A DNA stretch of 64,000 bases, taken from assembly GCA_021397835.1 (NCBI GenBank), contig JAJFZO010000094.1:7106001-7170000 (forward strand), in the 5' to 3' direction. Below, one piece after another: positions 22,620-35,375 of the stretch. The translations under genes were made by a program, and so were the position numbers. The notes under the pieces are model-generated. The model searched no databases and had not been told where the DNA came from. It saw nothing but the letters and a program-made list of their open reading frames with translations. The stretch comes from Moringa oleifera (Eukaryota > Streptophyta > Magnoliopsida > Brassicales > Moringaceae). Position 1 is the stretch's first letter. Each line of letters opens with the position of its first letter.

Positions 22620-24092
22620 CAGAAGAAACAAAGAGGACACGATGGTGAGACGTTTTCTACTTTGGAGGCACGACTTCCATGGGACATTTAAAGCACGTGG
22701 AAGTGGGGGAGCTGCCATTCTTTACTTTTCATCTTTATCAATTTCGTTCACACAACATATACATAAATTTGTATAACCTCTAGTAGATAATGATCACGCA
22801 TTATCAGCAGAATACCTTGTCACCTCCGGTGCCTTTCTTCTTTCTTGGATCTTAATCAGCCAATGACTTAAAAATACAAGATTGTGGCAATCCAGTTTGG
22901 ATCAGTCAGAGACCAACATTGGGTCATCTAGTTGGGAAGTACCCATTGGACTGTTTCAGAAAACCAGGCGGCTTGGGATCTTCAAGATCTTCAAGATTGC
23001 TTTGGTTTAAAATTCTGGATGCTGATGTTATTACAAAATTAATATATCTTTGCTTCTTGGAACAGAAGAAAAAGATCAAGAAACCTACCAAATTAATTTA
23101 ACTTTATAAGGAATGATGACATTGTGTTCGGTTAATTAAGTGAAGTGGGTATGCATTACATCCAAAGTGATTGACCAGGTTGTGCCATAATTTCATTAGT
23201 ACTCCAACATTAAAAATAAGGATATGCCGTGACAGTGACACATACTAAACTTCAGTAATTACTTGGAAGCTTAATTTCTGTCATGGGTTACAAAAATTCA
23301 ATCTCACCTAATTTTCCAAGAAAATAAGAAAATTATGCAAGTTGACTTTGGCTTTCATAAGTATGGAAACAATATTGGCAAGCTAGCTAGCTTGTTGCAT
23401 GGGTTGATGAGTTTATTGAAATTTTATTGTCTGTGTTGACTTTATATATATCATGATAGTTTAAGTGTTCGATTTGAAATTTACATTGATATTTAGTTAC
23501 ACAAATCTTGATTTTAATGGAAAATGAAATGGATGGTTTATAAATGTGTATGAAGATAGTATGTAATTAAATTCGAATTAATTAATTAAACTCAAGCTTG
23601 AATCGATAGACTTTAAATCAGTTTTTATCTTTCTTATTTTTTGAAAATTAAAGTTAATTTTTTTCCAAATTTTTTATTAATAAAAATAAATGATATAATT
23701 TTTATCTACTCATTTTACTCAACTACCATAAATCAATTTTTTAAACATCAATATATCAAATTCAATTGGGAAAACATTTAGGCTATATATATCATAAATA
23801 TATATTCTGAACTTTGCATTAATTTTAATATAATTCTTGTGGGTTTTAATTTTTTAATTATAAATTAGTTTTATCTAAATCAATTTAGATTTTGTCAAAA
23901 AATTCAAAAATTAGATATACTTGAAAATCTTGTATAACTAATTTTGATTTAAAGTTCTATATGCATGTAAAAAAATAGTCAAATTACCATCAAGTTCAAA
24001 TTAAACCAAATTAAAATTATACATGTATAATTTATGAAAATAATGAGATTTAAATTAAATTTTAGATAAAATTTAGAGTTATATATATCTAA
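22620..24092. other. Divergent intergenic region between alpha-dioxygenase and DEG9
   Basis: The first part is the presumed alpha-dioxygenase promoter. From about 23400 the DNA turns AT-rich and contains a copy of the dispersed AT-rich repeat. No gene recognised. Confidence 0.6.
23870..24020 (+). repeat. Dispersed AT-rich repeat, copy C
   Basis: The core CTTGTATAACTAATTTTGAT...CATGTAAAAAAATAG...TACCATCAAGTTC matches the same ordered blocks as copy B at 16482-16560. Only the central part is recognisable. Confidence 0.4.
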
Positions 24093-24240
24093 CTCTAGAG
24101 GCCCAATAAAGGATCACAACTCAGGAGCTAGACCCTGACCCGAACCCATAGAGGATCTCAGACCAATATTAGTTAACCAGGTGGAAGCCCACTCAATTGG
24201 GGCTGATTGCAGCCCGATGACACCTCTAGAGGCCCAATAA
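24093..24240. repeat. 17-bp direct repeat pair upstream of DEG9
   Basis: CTCTAGAGGCCCAATAA occurs exactly at 24093-24109 and 24224-24240, 131 bp apart. The enclosed segment is GC-richer than the AT-rich DNA to its left. It could be a duplicated boundary of a small insertion or a remnant tandem duplication. Confidence 0.75.
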
Positions 24241-24364
24241 GAGGTCCGGTTCGCTCTCTACTCTGCCGTCTCCGGTTCGATTGCAGAATCTAAAATCTGA
24301 AACCTTCTGATAGAAAACCCTAATCATAGCCCTCCTCCCTGCGTCCCCAAAAACCCAATTCGAA

Positions 24365-27300
24365 ATGGTTGAGCCCAGGAAGCGGGGACGGAAACCGAAA
24401 AACAAAGCCACCACCGCCGCCGACCCTGTGGACTGCGAAACCACCACCTCCACCGACCCTGTGGACTGCGAAACCACCACCATCACCAACACTCATCAGA
24501 ACGACACCGCTTCAGACCCATCCGCGGACCCCACCACCACCACCGCCACCACCAACAGCAAGAATGACCCTTCACCTTCTAGTCGTGGCCGTGGCCGTGG
24601 CCGGCCCAAGAAAATACGTAAGCACCACCAGGAGGCCTCGGAACCCAGCAACAGCAGAATGTCACCCGAACGCAGGGCACGGTACCATGTGGACCAGAAC
24701 GGAGATTGCAACGGGGTCTTGTCGGCGGACGCCTCTCCGGTGCCGGTGACGGTGCCGTTGCCGTTGGCTCCTCGTTGGGAGAGCGTCGTAAAGGTGGTGC
24801 CTGCCATGGACGCGGTGGTAAAGGTGTTCTGTGTGCATACTGAGCCCAATTTCTCACTGCCTTGGCAGAGGAAGCGGCAGTACAGCTCCAGCAGCAGTGG
24901 CTTCATTATCAAAGGGAGGAGAGTCCTTACTAATGCCCATTCTGTCGAGCACCATACTCAGGTGAAGCTGAAAAAGCGCGGGTCTGATACTAAGTATCTT
25001 GCCACTGTTTTGGCAATTGGCACGGAGTGTGATATTGGTATGCACGTTCTAATTTTCTGCATTTAAATTGGTTTTATGAGTTTTTGTTTGGGTGAACTTG
25101 GTTAATATGGTTTAATTGCCTCAAAATTGTAAGAAAGTGGAAATGGTTTGTTTGGTAGGTCTATGTATTAGGTTTTGTTAATTGTGGGTGCTAAAGTGAT
25201 CGGGACTATTCAGTCAAAGCATCATAGGTTTCTTCTGGTGCCTAAAATGACAGCAATTATCAAAGCCTCTGTAGCCTGGTTTTATCTTGTGATTATCTAG
25301 TAGCTTTATTCAATGTTGCAGGAATCCTGACAAAGACTAGATTGCCAGGTAATGAAGGTAGAAAATGTTGCTGAGTTAGAAATGAAGAAAAATGAAGAAA
25401 GAAAATACAAAGTTCTAATGAATTCATTGTACAAACTGGCATCTTTTCCATTCGTTATTAATATTTTTTGAACATTATGATGCTAAGGTTTGCATTTTTA
25501 CAATTTGTGAAATGTTTGCCAGAGTATTAAATCCTTTTTTCATCTTCATATTTGGGGGTTGCTTAACTTTTAAACTAATTGTTGTCTTCTTATTTGGAAA
25601 TACTTGCAGCAATGTTGACTGTTAGTGACGATGAGTTCTGGAAAGGAGTTTCACCTGTTGAGTTTGGAGATTTGCCTGCCCTCCAAGATGCTGTAACTGT
25701 TGTAGGTTATCCCATTGGGGGTGACACAATCTCTGTAACAAGTGGCGTTGTTTCGCGGATGGAGATACTGTCTTATGTTCATGGATCGACTGAGCTTTTG
25801 GGATTGCAGGTTGAAGAACTTGAGTTTTGCCTTCCATACCTTAAAATTATGTTTGCTTGATATAATTTTCATTTATTTTTCTGATGATGGGATGCTTTTG
25901 CAGATAGATGCAGCCATAAACTCGGGAAATTCTGGTGGACCTGCATTCAATGACAAGGGCAAATGTGTTGGGATTGCATTTCAATCTTTGAAACATGAAG
26001 ATGTGGAGAATATTGGTTATGTCATACCCACACCAGTTATTATGCACTTCATTCAAGATTATGAGAAGAATGGGGCATACACAGGTATTACAGGGCATAA
26101 GTTTCCTTCTTGTTGAGTTCCCCCCATCATATTTGTCTCTGTGTGTCTGTATGATTGCTTGAAACTTCTCCTTTTGTTTCTTCTGTCCTATTATGTTAAT
26201 CTTGTTGGTCTTTCTGAAAAAAAAAATGTTAATCCTGTTGGGCATTTACGTTTTGCTAGGGTTCCCAATCCTTGGAGTTGAGTGGCAAAAGATGGAAAAT
26301 CCCGATTTGCGCTTGTCAATGGGGATGTCACCTGATCAGAAGGGTGTCCGCATTAGAAGAATTGAACCAACAGCTCCAGAGTCTCACCTTCTGAAGCCAT
26401 CTGACATTATCCTTAGTTTTGATGGGGTTAATATTGCTAATGATGGAACAAGTGAGCTTTTCCTTTTCTATGCCTGATGTTTCCAGAGTTTTTTTTTTCC
26501 TTGAAATTTTGGAGATTTAAGTGAGTAGAATTCTTTGTTGTTTTTTATATTTATTTAGATATTATGAGATGATGGTTGTAGGAACTAGGATATGTACCTG
26601 AAACTGTTTACAGCTATCAATAAAAATAATGTTTTTTATCACCATAATCATTACAGTTTAGATATCTTTCTTAGGCACCTCCCACATGACAATTATGTAT
26701 TTTATCTTAAGTTATGTAGTCCATTCTTTCAAAATATTTGTCTCATACCTGTACTATACATGTGAAATGGCTTCCAATCTCTTCTCTTTTAGGGTTCCTG
26801 GTTCCTGGGCTAGTAAGGAAGGTTAATGTACAACTCCAATATTTTGGTTACTTCCTCTTTCATTAAAGGGGAGAACTTTTGTCATCCTTTTTCCCATTCC
26901 CTCCCTTAGGTACTGTAGCTTATGCCATGAGAAATCAATCTTAAGTATCACTTTGATCCCTATTTTTCTATATAATGAAGGCATTCTACTAATCTTGTCT
27001 TCTGGGTTAATTTTCAGTCCCATTCAGGCATGGAGAGCGCATAGGCTTCAGCTACCTTGTCTCTCAAAAATACACTGGGGATTCAGCTCGGGTAAAAGTC
27101 CTTCGTAACTCGAAGATACTTGAATTCAACATAAAACTCGCAACTCACAAGAGGCTTATCCCAGCCCACATAAAGGGCAAACCTCCTTCCTACTACATTG
27201 TTGCTGGATTTGTTTTCGCAGCTGTATCTGTACCATATCTGCGTTCAGAGGTCTGTGGTTAATTATACATCTTTCTATCTGTCTCTTTATCACGTTCTCT

Positions 27301-27736
27301 ATCAATCTTTCTTTGTTGTCTCTTTCATTTATGATTTGTTTATGTGTATGTCTGGAGATGTATACTTTATATTGGCTCAACTCTTTTCTTGATATCCTGT
27401 TCTTCTGCAGCATTTTTGTTTGTGATTCTGCAGTCATACAATCATAGTGGAAATGTTACACATGATTAATGAGATATGCATTCCATTCATGAGGGTGTGA
27501 AAGAAAGTTATTTTGGTTAATATTTCCTGATTTGTTAAGAGTATCTTCTTTGTTTAAAATTGGAGAGTAGTTGTGGTAGCTCTACTTTCATTGATTTAGA
27601 ACTTCTGGTTCATTCTTGTCTCCAGTATGGAAAGGATTATGAATTTGATGCTCCAGTCAAACTGTTGGAAAAGCATCTTCATGCAATGGCACAATCTGTT
27701 GATGAACAGCTCGTTGTTGTTTCACAGGTTCCTCAC

Positions 27737-27773
<37 letters not shown>

Positions 27774-28408
27774 AGTCTTTTCATATTTTAGTTCCCTTTG
27801 ACAATATTTTTACTGCCCAGATAAATAATAACTACCAAATGTAGCTTGCGTAATTTGTTCATAGGAAAGCCAAAGTGATGTTACTCACTTGGCTCCCTTC
27901 ATGTTGTTTGCTAGGTACTTGTGGCTGACATTAATATTGGGTATGAGGAGATTGTCAATACTCAGGTTAGCAATCGGTTATCAACATATATATGTTGTAA
28001 TATTGCTGAAGAAACTTGGAAGCATGCTTGTTAAAATCTGTTGTCTGTTTATTTAGGTTCTTGCTTTCAATGGCAAGCCTGTGAAAAACTTGAAGAACTT
28101 GGCCGATATGGTGGAGAACTGCGATGATGAATATTTAAAATTTGATCTTGAATACCAACAGGTCTCTCTTCCTTTCTCCCTCTCTCTCATACACACTTGC
28201 AGGCTAGTAAACATGTTTGCATGCACGAACATTCATATATAGGCATATATATGCTCACACTTCTATGTGCACATTTTAACTTGGCTGAGTTTTGGACACC
28301 TTTGTGCAGATTGTGGTCCTGCATAACAAGACTGCAAAGGCAGCAACTTTAGATATCCTCACAACACACTGCATACCTTCTGCCATTTCCGAGGATCTAA
28401 AGGCTTGA
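24365..28408 (+). CDS. DEG9: DEG9-type Do-like serine protease
   Basis: An ATP-independent DegP/HtrA protease of the nuclear/cytosolic DEG9 group; Arabidopsis DEG9 is reported to degrade the response regulator ARR4. Nine exons: 24365-25037, 25610-25809, 25904-26084, 26260-26451, 27018-27250, 27626-27727, 27915-27965, 28057-28161 and 28310-28408. The phases agree and give 611 residues. The catalytic triad is complete: His192 (TNAHSVEH), Asp223 (GTECDI) and Ser301 ([10 protein letters not shown]). A PDZ-like region follows ([21 protein letters not shown]) and then a DEG9-type C-terminal PDZ-like part ([19 protein letters not shown]). The N-terminus is disordered and basic, with AT-hook-like KRGRKPK and GRGRGRPKK clusters and no transit peptide, consistent with nuclear location. 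A 33-bp tandem repeat lies within it. An AAACCCTAA-like telo-box is near 24313. Confidence 0.95.
24422..24487 (+). repeat. 33-bp in-frame tandem repeat in DEG9 exon 1
   Basis: Two 33-nt units (24422-24454 and 24455-24487) encode [11 protein letters not shown] and [11 protein letters not shown]. They differ only near the end and keep the frame. The surrounding N-terminus is threonine- and proline-rich and probably unstructured. Confidence 0.9.
27740..27770 (+). repeat. (TC)n microsatellite in DEG9 intron 6
   Basis: About 15 TC units begin roughly a dozen bases after the donor following VVVSQ. Confidence 0.9.
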
Positions 28409-28579
28409 GAGTATTCAAGAAGATCACTCCTCTTAGCCGTCCCAACTTTTGCATCTCTTCCCTGGCTTACGGAATATGAAACTGATGCAACACAGTTTCA
28501 TATGCCTCCCAGTTGTCTAAAAGCTGGCAATCCATCAAAGTCCTTCACTGTTGTTTCTCAAATTTTGTTGTTTTGGGTG

Positions 28580-28711
28580 CTGAAATTAAGCCATAGCCAA
28601 GGTGCAGCACTACTTTGTAACAGACGGATGCGTCCAGGGTGAGTACTGAGATTAAGCCATAGCCAAGGTATAGCACTACTTTGTGACAGACGGATGTGTC
28701 CAGGGTGAGGT
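28580..28711 (+). repeat. 66-bp tandem duplication in the DEG9 3' region
   Basis: Two 66-bp units (28580-28645 and 28646-28711) share TTAAGCCATAGCCAAGGT, AGCACTACTTTGT and CCAGGGTGAG with a handful of substitutions. They lie 170 bp after the stop, probably in the 3' UTR. Confidence 0.9.
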
Positions 28712-29169
28712 TGTTCCCTGTTTCATTTCCATGTGTAATTTAAATATCTTGAGCAACTTGAAAGCAGGGGAATTTAAAGGTTGGTTTTCCTTGAGAAAGG
28801 CTGAAATTTTCTTTGCAGTGTTATCTTTGGAATGGTAGGGACAGTAAAACTTTGTCAGAAATGTTATTATTAACTGTTTATCACAGGCAGAATAGTAAGA
28901 GAAAACCATAGAATATACATTCATTTTCGTATATAAATCTTGTGTATTGTTTTCTTAATTTATCTTGGAAACCTGCTGAAGTTGCTCTAGGCACCATGTT
29001 TGCTGTCAGCTATTCAATTTGGCACTGCTATATTTTGTGTGTGTGTCTGGTGAGACCCATGTAATCAATATGTTCAGCAATTCCCCAGGAGACAGCATTC
29101 TATGCACATTTTGACCCCTCTCACTTGCAGTACTCTGTTTTGATTCTTTTGGCATATTTTGTATACGGT
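28712..29169. other. Gap between convergent DEG9 and WAT1-related genes
   Basis: Likely holds the end of the DEG9 3' UTR and the 3' UTR of the minus-strand transporter, which may overlap. No gene recognised. Confidence 0.5.
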
Positions 29170-31502
29170 TTACACTTGTTCGTTCTTATAGCTTTGTAAC
29201 AGAGGAACCTTTTCCCTAGCTGAGGATGCCGAGTTATCCCCTCTGCAGTCTTCACGAACTTCCTCTTTGGCTTTTCCCCACATTACGGTGTAAAACCCTA
29301 TTGATATTATTGTTGCTCCAATGACACTGCATGTCAGAAACCAACAAGTGAAGCTTAGTTAAAGGCCAAACATGCTAGTGCTCAAAATCAAACGGCAGTT
29401 AATCCTGTCTGAGCGGTGAACTGTTTGCATTGGCTTGGACATTGGTTGACAAAACATATAAGTGCAGGGTTTCATCTGCTACGGGTATCTGTACCTTCCA
29501 AGATGGAGAGTATCACCAAGGAACAGAACACCCATGGCAACAGCAATGGCAATAGACAATGGCTTGAACATTGCAACATAGACAGGCCCCCTCAAGTGCA
29601 GTGCCCATGTGTGAATAGCATTGTTCATGCATGACCCGAATAGCCCCTAAATCACAGAACCCAAGATTTATGAAAATATACATGAAAATCATTAATTGCA
29701 ATCAGGCAACTACTCTGTATTGGTAGTGAACTAGGTTCTTACCGAGCAAAGGACAGACACTAATCCTATATCTGGCTTGATAGTCCAAGCACTTCGATCT
29801 CTTTCAGCAAATAACCCAAAAACTGCAGCTATGAAGCTAACACTAGAATTGTAAAAGAAGAGGACGGTTAGCTCTGCTGGGTACTCCTTCATGATTTGTG
29901 TCTGCAAAGCATCACAAAGTCCAAAATTTACTCATTAGTTTCCGTTCATCTGATGTTGGAGAAATCATCGGAATCTGGAGTGGGTTGAAAAGGGAGCATA
30001 CCACAACGATGTACCATAGTGGAGTAAGAATATACTCAGCTGTGAGGAGGACTCCACCCATGACCCAGTTTGAGTTTGATGATCGCAGGGCTGGTTCAGC
30101 AAGTGAAATGGACGGCGATGATGCTATGATGATGGGAGGACCCTTATAGAGAGTCACTACAAAGGCACCGACAATTGATACCATGGTACCCGACACTTTA
30201 GCCTGACTACTTGTTCTTTTCAAAGCTAATTTCTCCATTCTTCCAAGTGGCACCGACATTGGCAAGATCAAAGAGGAAAATGAGCAATCAGAGAATAATA
30301 AAAGTGGCAAAGCATTTCTGTGGTCCTAAAGATAGAAACCGAGTCAACAAGCAAATTCAATACAAGTAAAGATTACTTGAAGGCTATCGATTTGAACTTG
30401 AATTTTTGATTTGTTCATAGGCACTAAACATTAAACAACAAGATACTATAATGGCGCAATCACTAGGGTAATGACAAACATTTGGTCAACTTTGCACAAA
30501 GATTCTTGATTTTTCTATTCTAGTTAAAGCTTTTTCTTGGGTACCAGACACCAAGATTTCCGTTCAGGAAACAACCATGAAATAGAAGTTTAAGCATTTC
30601 TAAGGCCTTCTTCAGACAAGTTAATGAACAATACATGAATTGCAGACAAAGCTGGGCCAGTTGATGTTTTCATGTTCAGCTCTCTGCTCTCTCAAGATCG
30701 AAGTGCAGAAACTTGAAATATAGGCAATAAAGCAGACCACTCGAGAGAAAAGCACACAAGAATCCAAGTAACCTTCAGAGTGCAGACAAATTGGATTTGT
30801 TGCCTTGTACAGTAGACCTGCTTTATGGGTGTTGTGGTAATTTGGCATGGAAGATGGAATTTACCTGAAAAGGATGGCGAAGATGAAGGTGAAGGCTGGT
30901 GTGAGGTTGCTGATAGCTGAAGCAAGAGTTGGAGAACTGTAATTGATGCCTGTATACCCACAAATCTGGGATGAACTCCTGTTCCCAAGTCAAGAAATGG
31001 ATTGATTAATAGCAAGACCCTTTTTGATTTTCTGTTTTAACATAAGTTTCAGAAAAGAAGAGAAGAGCTTGAACAGAGCCATGAAGATCATGAGTAAAAA
31101 CTAAAATCAAACAATTGCATGTATTTGTAGGATTACCCTATGAGCCCGAGAAGACCGATTCTGCACAGTATAGAGAAGCTTAGTGGAGGAAGCACCATTG
31201 ATCTGCAAAGAATTCAAAGGGATCAATACTAGTCAAGAACCTCCTGCATGTTATTCAAACAGGGAAATCATGGCGCTTAAGATTTTGTAAAAGCACATGT
31301 TGAGCAGTGACCTGCGAGAGAAGAAGGGTGCAGGAAGGAGGACAAGAGCAGCGACAGCATATTCATAGACAATAAAGACATGGTAGTTCACGCCCCTCGA
31401 CGTAGCTGCTTTGAACAGTGTGTTTAGCCCCACGTTGGCACATTCCATCGCCACCAAAGCCGTAAATGGCAGCACACTCCTGTAACCGTACCCTCCTGCC
31501 AT
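29170..31502 (-). CDS. WAT1-related / UMAMIT (nodulin MtN21, EamA-like) transporter
   Basis: A ten-helix EamA/DMT-superfamily carrier of the plant UMAMIT group, whose members move amino acids or auxin across the plasma or vacuolar membrane. Seven minus-strand exons: 31502-31312, 31202-31137, 30978-30865, 30239-30002, 29901-29743, 29646-29495 and 29326-29170. They join in frame to give 358 residues, the usual family length. Hallmarks are [15 protein letters not shown] in helix 1, an [19 protein letters not shown] segment (30.9 kb), [26 protein letters not shown] and [18 protein letters not shown]. The C-terminus is hydrophilic and ends in KNEQV. It most resembles the At3g28050/At5g40240 type; the substrate is unknown. 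A CT-rich leader abuts the ATG. Confidence 0.94.
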
Positions 31503-31640
31503 CTCCCTCTCTCTCTCTCTCTCTCCCTCTCTCTTTCTGTCAAATACACCCAGGAAAGAGAAAGAAACAGAGAAGGCAAAGGCTGTGATGAAACTGGGGG
31601 CACTGTCGATGGTGAGAGGTGACTGGACAATAATGTGCGA
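31503..31640 (-). promoter_or_regulatory. CT/GA-rich leader of the WAT1-related gene
   Basis: CT dinucleotides on the plus strand (about 31505-31536) are GA repeats in the transcript and lie directly upstream of the ATG. A (TA)n stretch at about 31661-31672, on either strand, could serve as the TATA box. Confidence 0.5.
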
Positions 31641-31679
31641 GGAGGTAAGAGCATATTTTTATATATATATATAAATGTC

Positions 31680-33277
31680 TTATACGTGGGCATAATGTTG
31701 GTGCTCTATGATCCATTTTACATAAAGAGGAAGAGCAAATAATGTGTTTTGTAGCTTGTAAAAGGTTAATAATAACGATGGTTAGGTTTATTGGACTTTT
31801 TGATATTTTGTAGTAAGAACAATCAAATGGGTATGCAGTGTGAAAAGCATCTTTGGTCATATAACACAATTTGGCTTAATCATTTTTATAACATATGTTC
31901 TGAGATACCGATTTGTATGTTAAACTCTAATGGCTTTTTTCATTTCTTTTTCATATTTTCTTTTTCTTTTATTTCACCGATGCAAAAAGATAATTTTTAA
32001 GAGTTGAAACTTTGATTACTAAACTAAATCACAAGTACCAGTTGGCATCACGTATTATTAAATGCAAGTGCCCGCTTAGTATCGATTAAATTGATTTTTG
32101 AAGCTTTTATTGTTTAATAATATTAAGAATACAATCCCATTGATGGCGCTGAATATAATTCATAGTATCAATTTTTTATGCTATGTTTAATTCATTACCT
32201 CAACTTTTGTTGTTATCTTTCATTAAATGCGTAAAGTAAAATAGATATAATATATAGTTTGTGTTAGGTTAGTTGATAAAGCCACTTATTGTCACATAAC
32301 AATTTGAGATCAAGCTTGTCGCCCACTAAAATCTGATGAAATCATCCAACAATTCAATGGTTTTGTAAATCAAAATAAGATTATTATCTTATAAAGTTAC
32401 TTGTTTGAGAACATGATCAAAAAACTTGTCTAACCAACCATCTTAAAGTCTTGAATACTAATCATACTCTAAAGACAAACAAGTTCCCATCCAAATAGTC
32501 TAAATCCAGCATCAGCTTTAACCGGCTCTATCTTTCTAATTGAACATTACAAGAAAAATTCAAAGCTCATGTTGTAGTAGTTGCAATACCCACCTTATCA
32601 AAGTAACAATAATTTCAGATTAGTGCAAGAAGGAATCATAACATCTCCATTGTCTACATCTTGCGTGGGAATAGGCATTATGTTTTCAGTGATGGAGACA
32701 GCAACTTGTAACTAGTTTTTTGTAAAGGCACCTGGGCTGCAACTGGGACTGGGTCCTATGTTATCAGAGGGAACACTTCGTTCTCATAAAATAAGCCTCC
32801 CCATATGAATCAATGAGGGCTTAAAAGGTACCACCACCTTCACTTTAACTTTGCCAGTCAAAAGCGAACCCAATATCAAAGTACTGTCCTTTGATATTGG
32901 GTCTTTAGAAGTACAATGTCATTTTTGTGAATAATGGCATGTAACGAAACACATGGCCCTGGCATCACCAAAAGGAATTTGGTTTAATGAGTAAAGGAGG
33001 CAAATGCTTCACATTTTCATGACAGAACATAGAGAAACTAACCTTATAAGCAGGTAAATAAGAGCTACTATGATACAATAGTTCATAAGATACACTAGGA
33101 CAAAACATTTTCACTGACCAGCGAAAACATTGACTAAAACAAATATATATCTGTTGCAAGACATAAACACTCGAGGCCGATAGGCTAGTATATAGACAGC
33201 TACAAAAGATTACCAAAACATCCTGAAAATGGTGCATTTTTTTAACTCTTACCCTTCCCTGAACCCCTCTGCGCTAC
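31680..33277. other. Intergenic region between the WAT1-related gene and UVH3
   Basis: No gene recognised. The right part (about 32900-33277) is probably the UVH3 3' UTR. A strong small hairpin lies at 32868-32902. Confidence 0.55.
32868..32902. repeat. Perfect 14-bp inverted repeat (hairpin)
   Basis: Arms ACCCAATATCAAAG and CTTTGATATTGGGT enclose a 7-nt loop (TACTGTC). It lies 376 bp beyond the UVH3 stop. The stem is too short for a plant microRNA precursor; it may be a fossil of a small inverted-repeat element or a 3'-end structure. Confidence 0.8.
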
Positions 33278-35320
33278 TCAACTCTTCCTCCTCTTCCTCT
33301 TTAAGAAAGGCATTGCACTTAAAGTGCTGACAGAAGCCGTCCCATTATCATTTTTGATAGTATCTTGCACTGGGACACCTAAACTCGAATGATCATCTCT
33401 AGTACTGGTAGTTTGATCGTCCAGATTTAGCTTCGTGTCAAATGTCTTCCTGCCATTTTGCTTTCCATACAGATCTCCTTGTAACCCAGAAATTGATTCA
33501 CCAGAACCAACGTTGTACTCCACTTCATCTGTAAAACTGAAGTCAGAGGACCTGGCATTTTCCCCAATGGCTCGGTTGTCAGCAGCATTTTGGTCCTTAT
33601 TTGTTTCATCTCCGTTCACACAAAACCCACCACCCATTGCCAAGTAGTCACTGGGAAATTCATCCTGAAAGTAAGAATCACCATTTTGGCTGACAAATGG
33701 TTGACTAACATCATCTTCATTCATGCAAAATCCACCTCCCATTTGAAGGTAGTCTCCACTTGAGCCTTCCTCAACTGGAGGATTTACTGCTTCTTGCTCC
33801 TTCCCACTGGGACCAACAGCAGCACCACCACATATATCCTGAGCCCCAGAGAAGTCTTGGTCCCCCGCTTCTTCATTGGGGCATTCTTTATCACTCGGGA
33901 ACTCATCTGCTTTGTCAACTTCTAAGTCATCCACATTATAGTTCACAGGTTTCCGAGAACGCGTTGACTGAAGGTTACAAACAGGAGAAGAGCTTGAAAA
34001 GTTAGTCAATCTTGGATTAAAAAACACATCTTATGTAGGATGTATCAAAATAACCATTTAAATATAATGGCTGAGTACTGTGTTCAATCTACAAAATGCA
34101 AACTAATCCACAACTTGCATAAAGATCAATACAACCATTTTGTGAGTCCTTACTGTTGCTCAATATTGGTGGCAGAAAATATGCAGTTACTGGCCATATT
34201 TTAACCATCTTTCAGAATGCATATATAGCTCAACACCACTAAGTAAATGTGAAAACATAAGAAATTATAAAATATTATTTCCAACACCCCATCCCAAAGG
34301 TCTTATTAGCAAAGAACGCTCAAATAGAGAACATGCAAATAACAAAAGGTTATATCAATTAAAAATGAAGTTCGGTAAGTGGGAAAAACTTCATGTTTGC
34401 TTGGAGGAAACAACAGGTGTTTAAGAAGCCCCACTGCAGATTTGCTAGAAACATTCCCTCTAAGACCTCTACTACCTCTATATTGAAGTGGTCCCTTAAC
34501 CCTAGTACAGCACTTCAAAAACTTATGGCCGAAGCAGACTAAGAATAATCAACAATCAAGTTTATACAAACGCTACCAAACCAAGAAGTTTCACAACTTA
34601 TGCTCTTCATAAAATTTTACCAGTTTCAAACGTAATTGTCCTAAAAGGGGAGCAACAGAAAAGTTAATCTTACCCTTCGCATTTCTTGAGCCTGCTCCAA
34701 GTTCCCATTAACAGTTTGCCGGTCATCATTGCCACTGGTACTATACGTGGAACTGGTTTCAGTTAGCTCAAAATCAAGACTTCCCTTTCTCTTTTGCCCT
34801 CCTCTATTTCCATGTGATCCCTTATAGGAGTTCTGCTTGCTAACTACTTGCAATGGTGGCTCCAGATTCCCTGATTCAGATGAAACAAGCTTCCCAGGGC
34901 CCCCTTTTTTCCTGGATCTCTTGGGAGCTAGTTTTTCCATTGACTTTTTTTCCTCAACACTTTTCCCCCCTTTCATCAAAGGTTTCTCCACTTTGTCATC
35001 TCGGCTTGCAACAGGACTAACTCTTCCCCTTTTTCTAGTTTTAGAACCTTCTGGTACAGCATCATCCATCAGTTCCAAAGACTGTTTTCCTGTAATTCCT
35101 TTGACAGCTCTATTAATTCTCTTACTACGAATTTTAGCAAATCTCTCATTGAAAGAGTAAAATGCTTCCAGCCGGAGTTGGGTCTTCATGAAACATGAAA
35201 CAAAAATTGTTATCAGCATTTTATTTCAAAGTAAGAATTAAATGTATGACAAATAGCAAAGGAAGATAGAGCCAAAAGAATAGATTGCTCATAAAATAAG
35301 CAAAACAGTACATATTGGCA

Positions 35321-35375
<55 letters not shown>

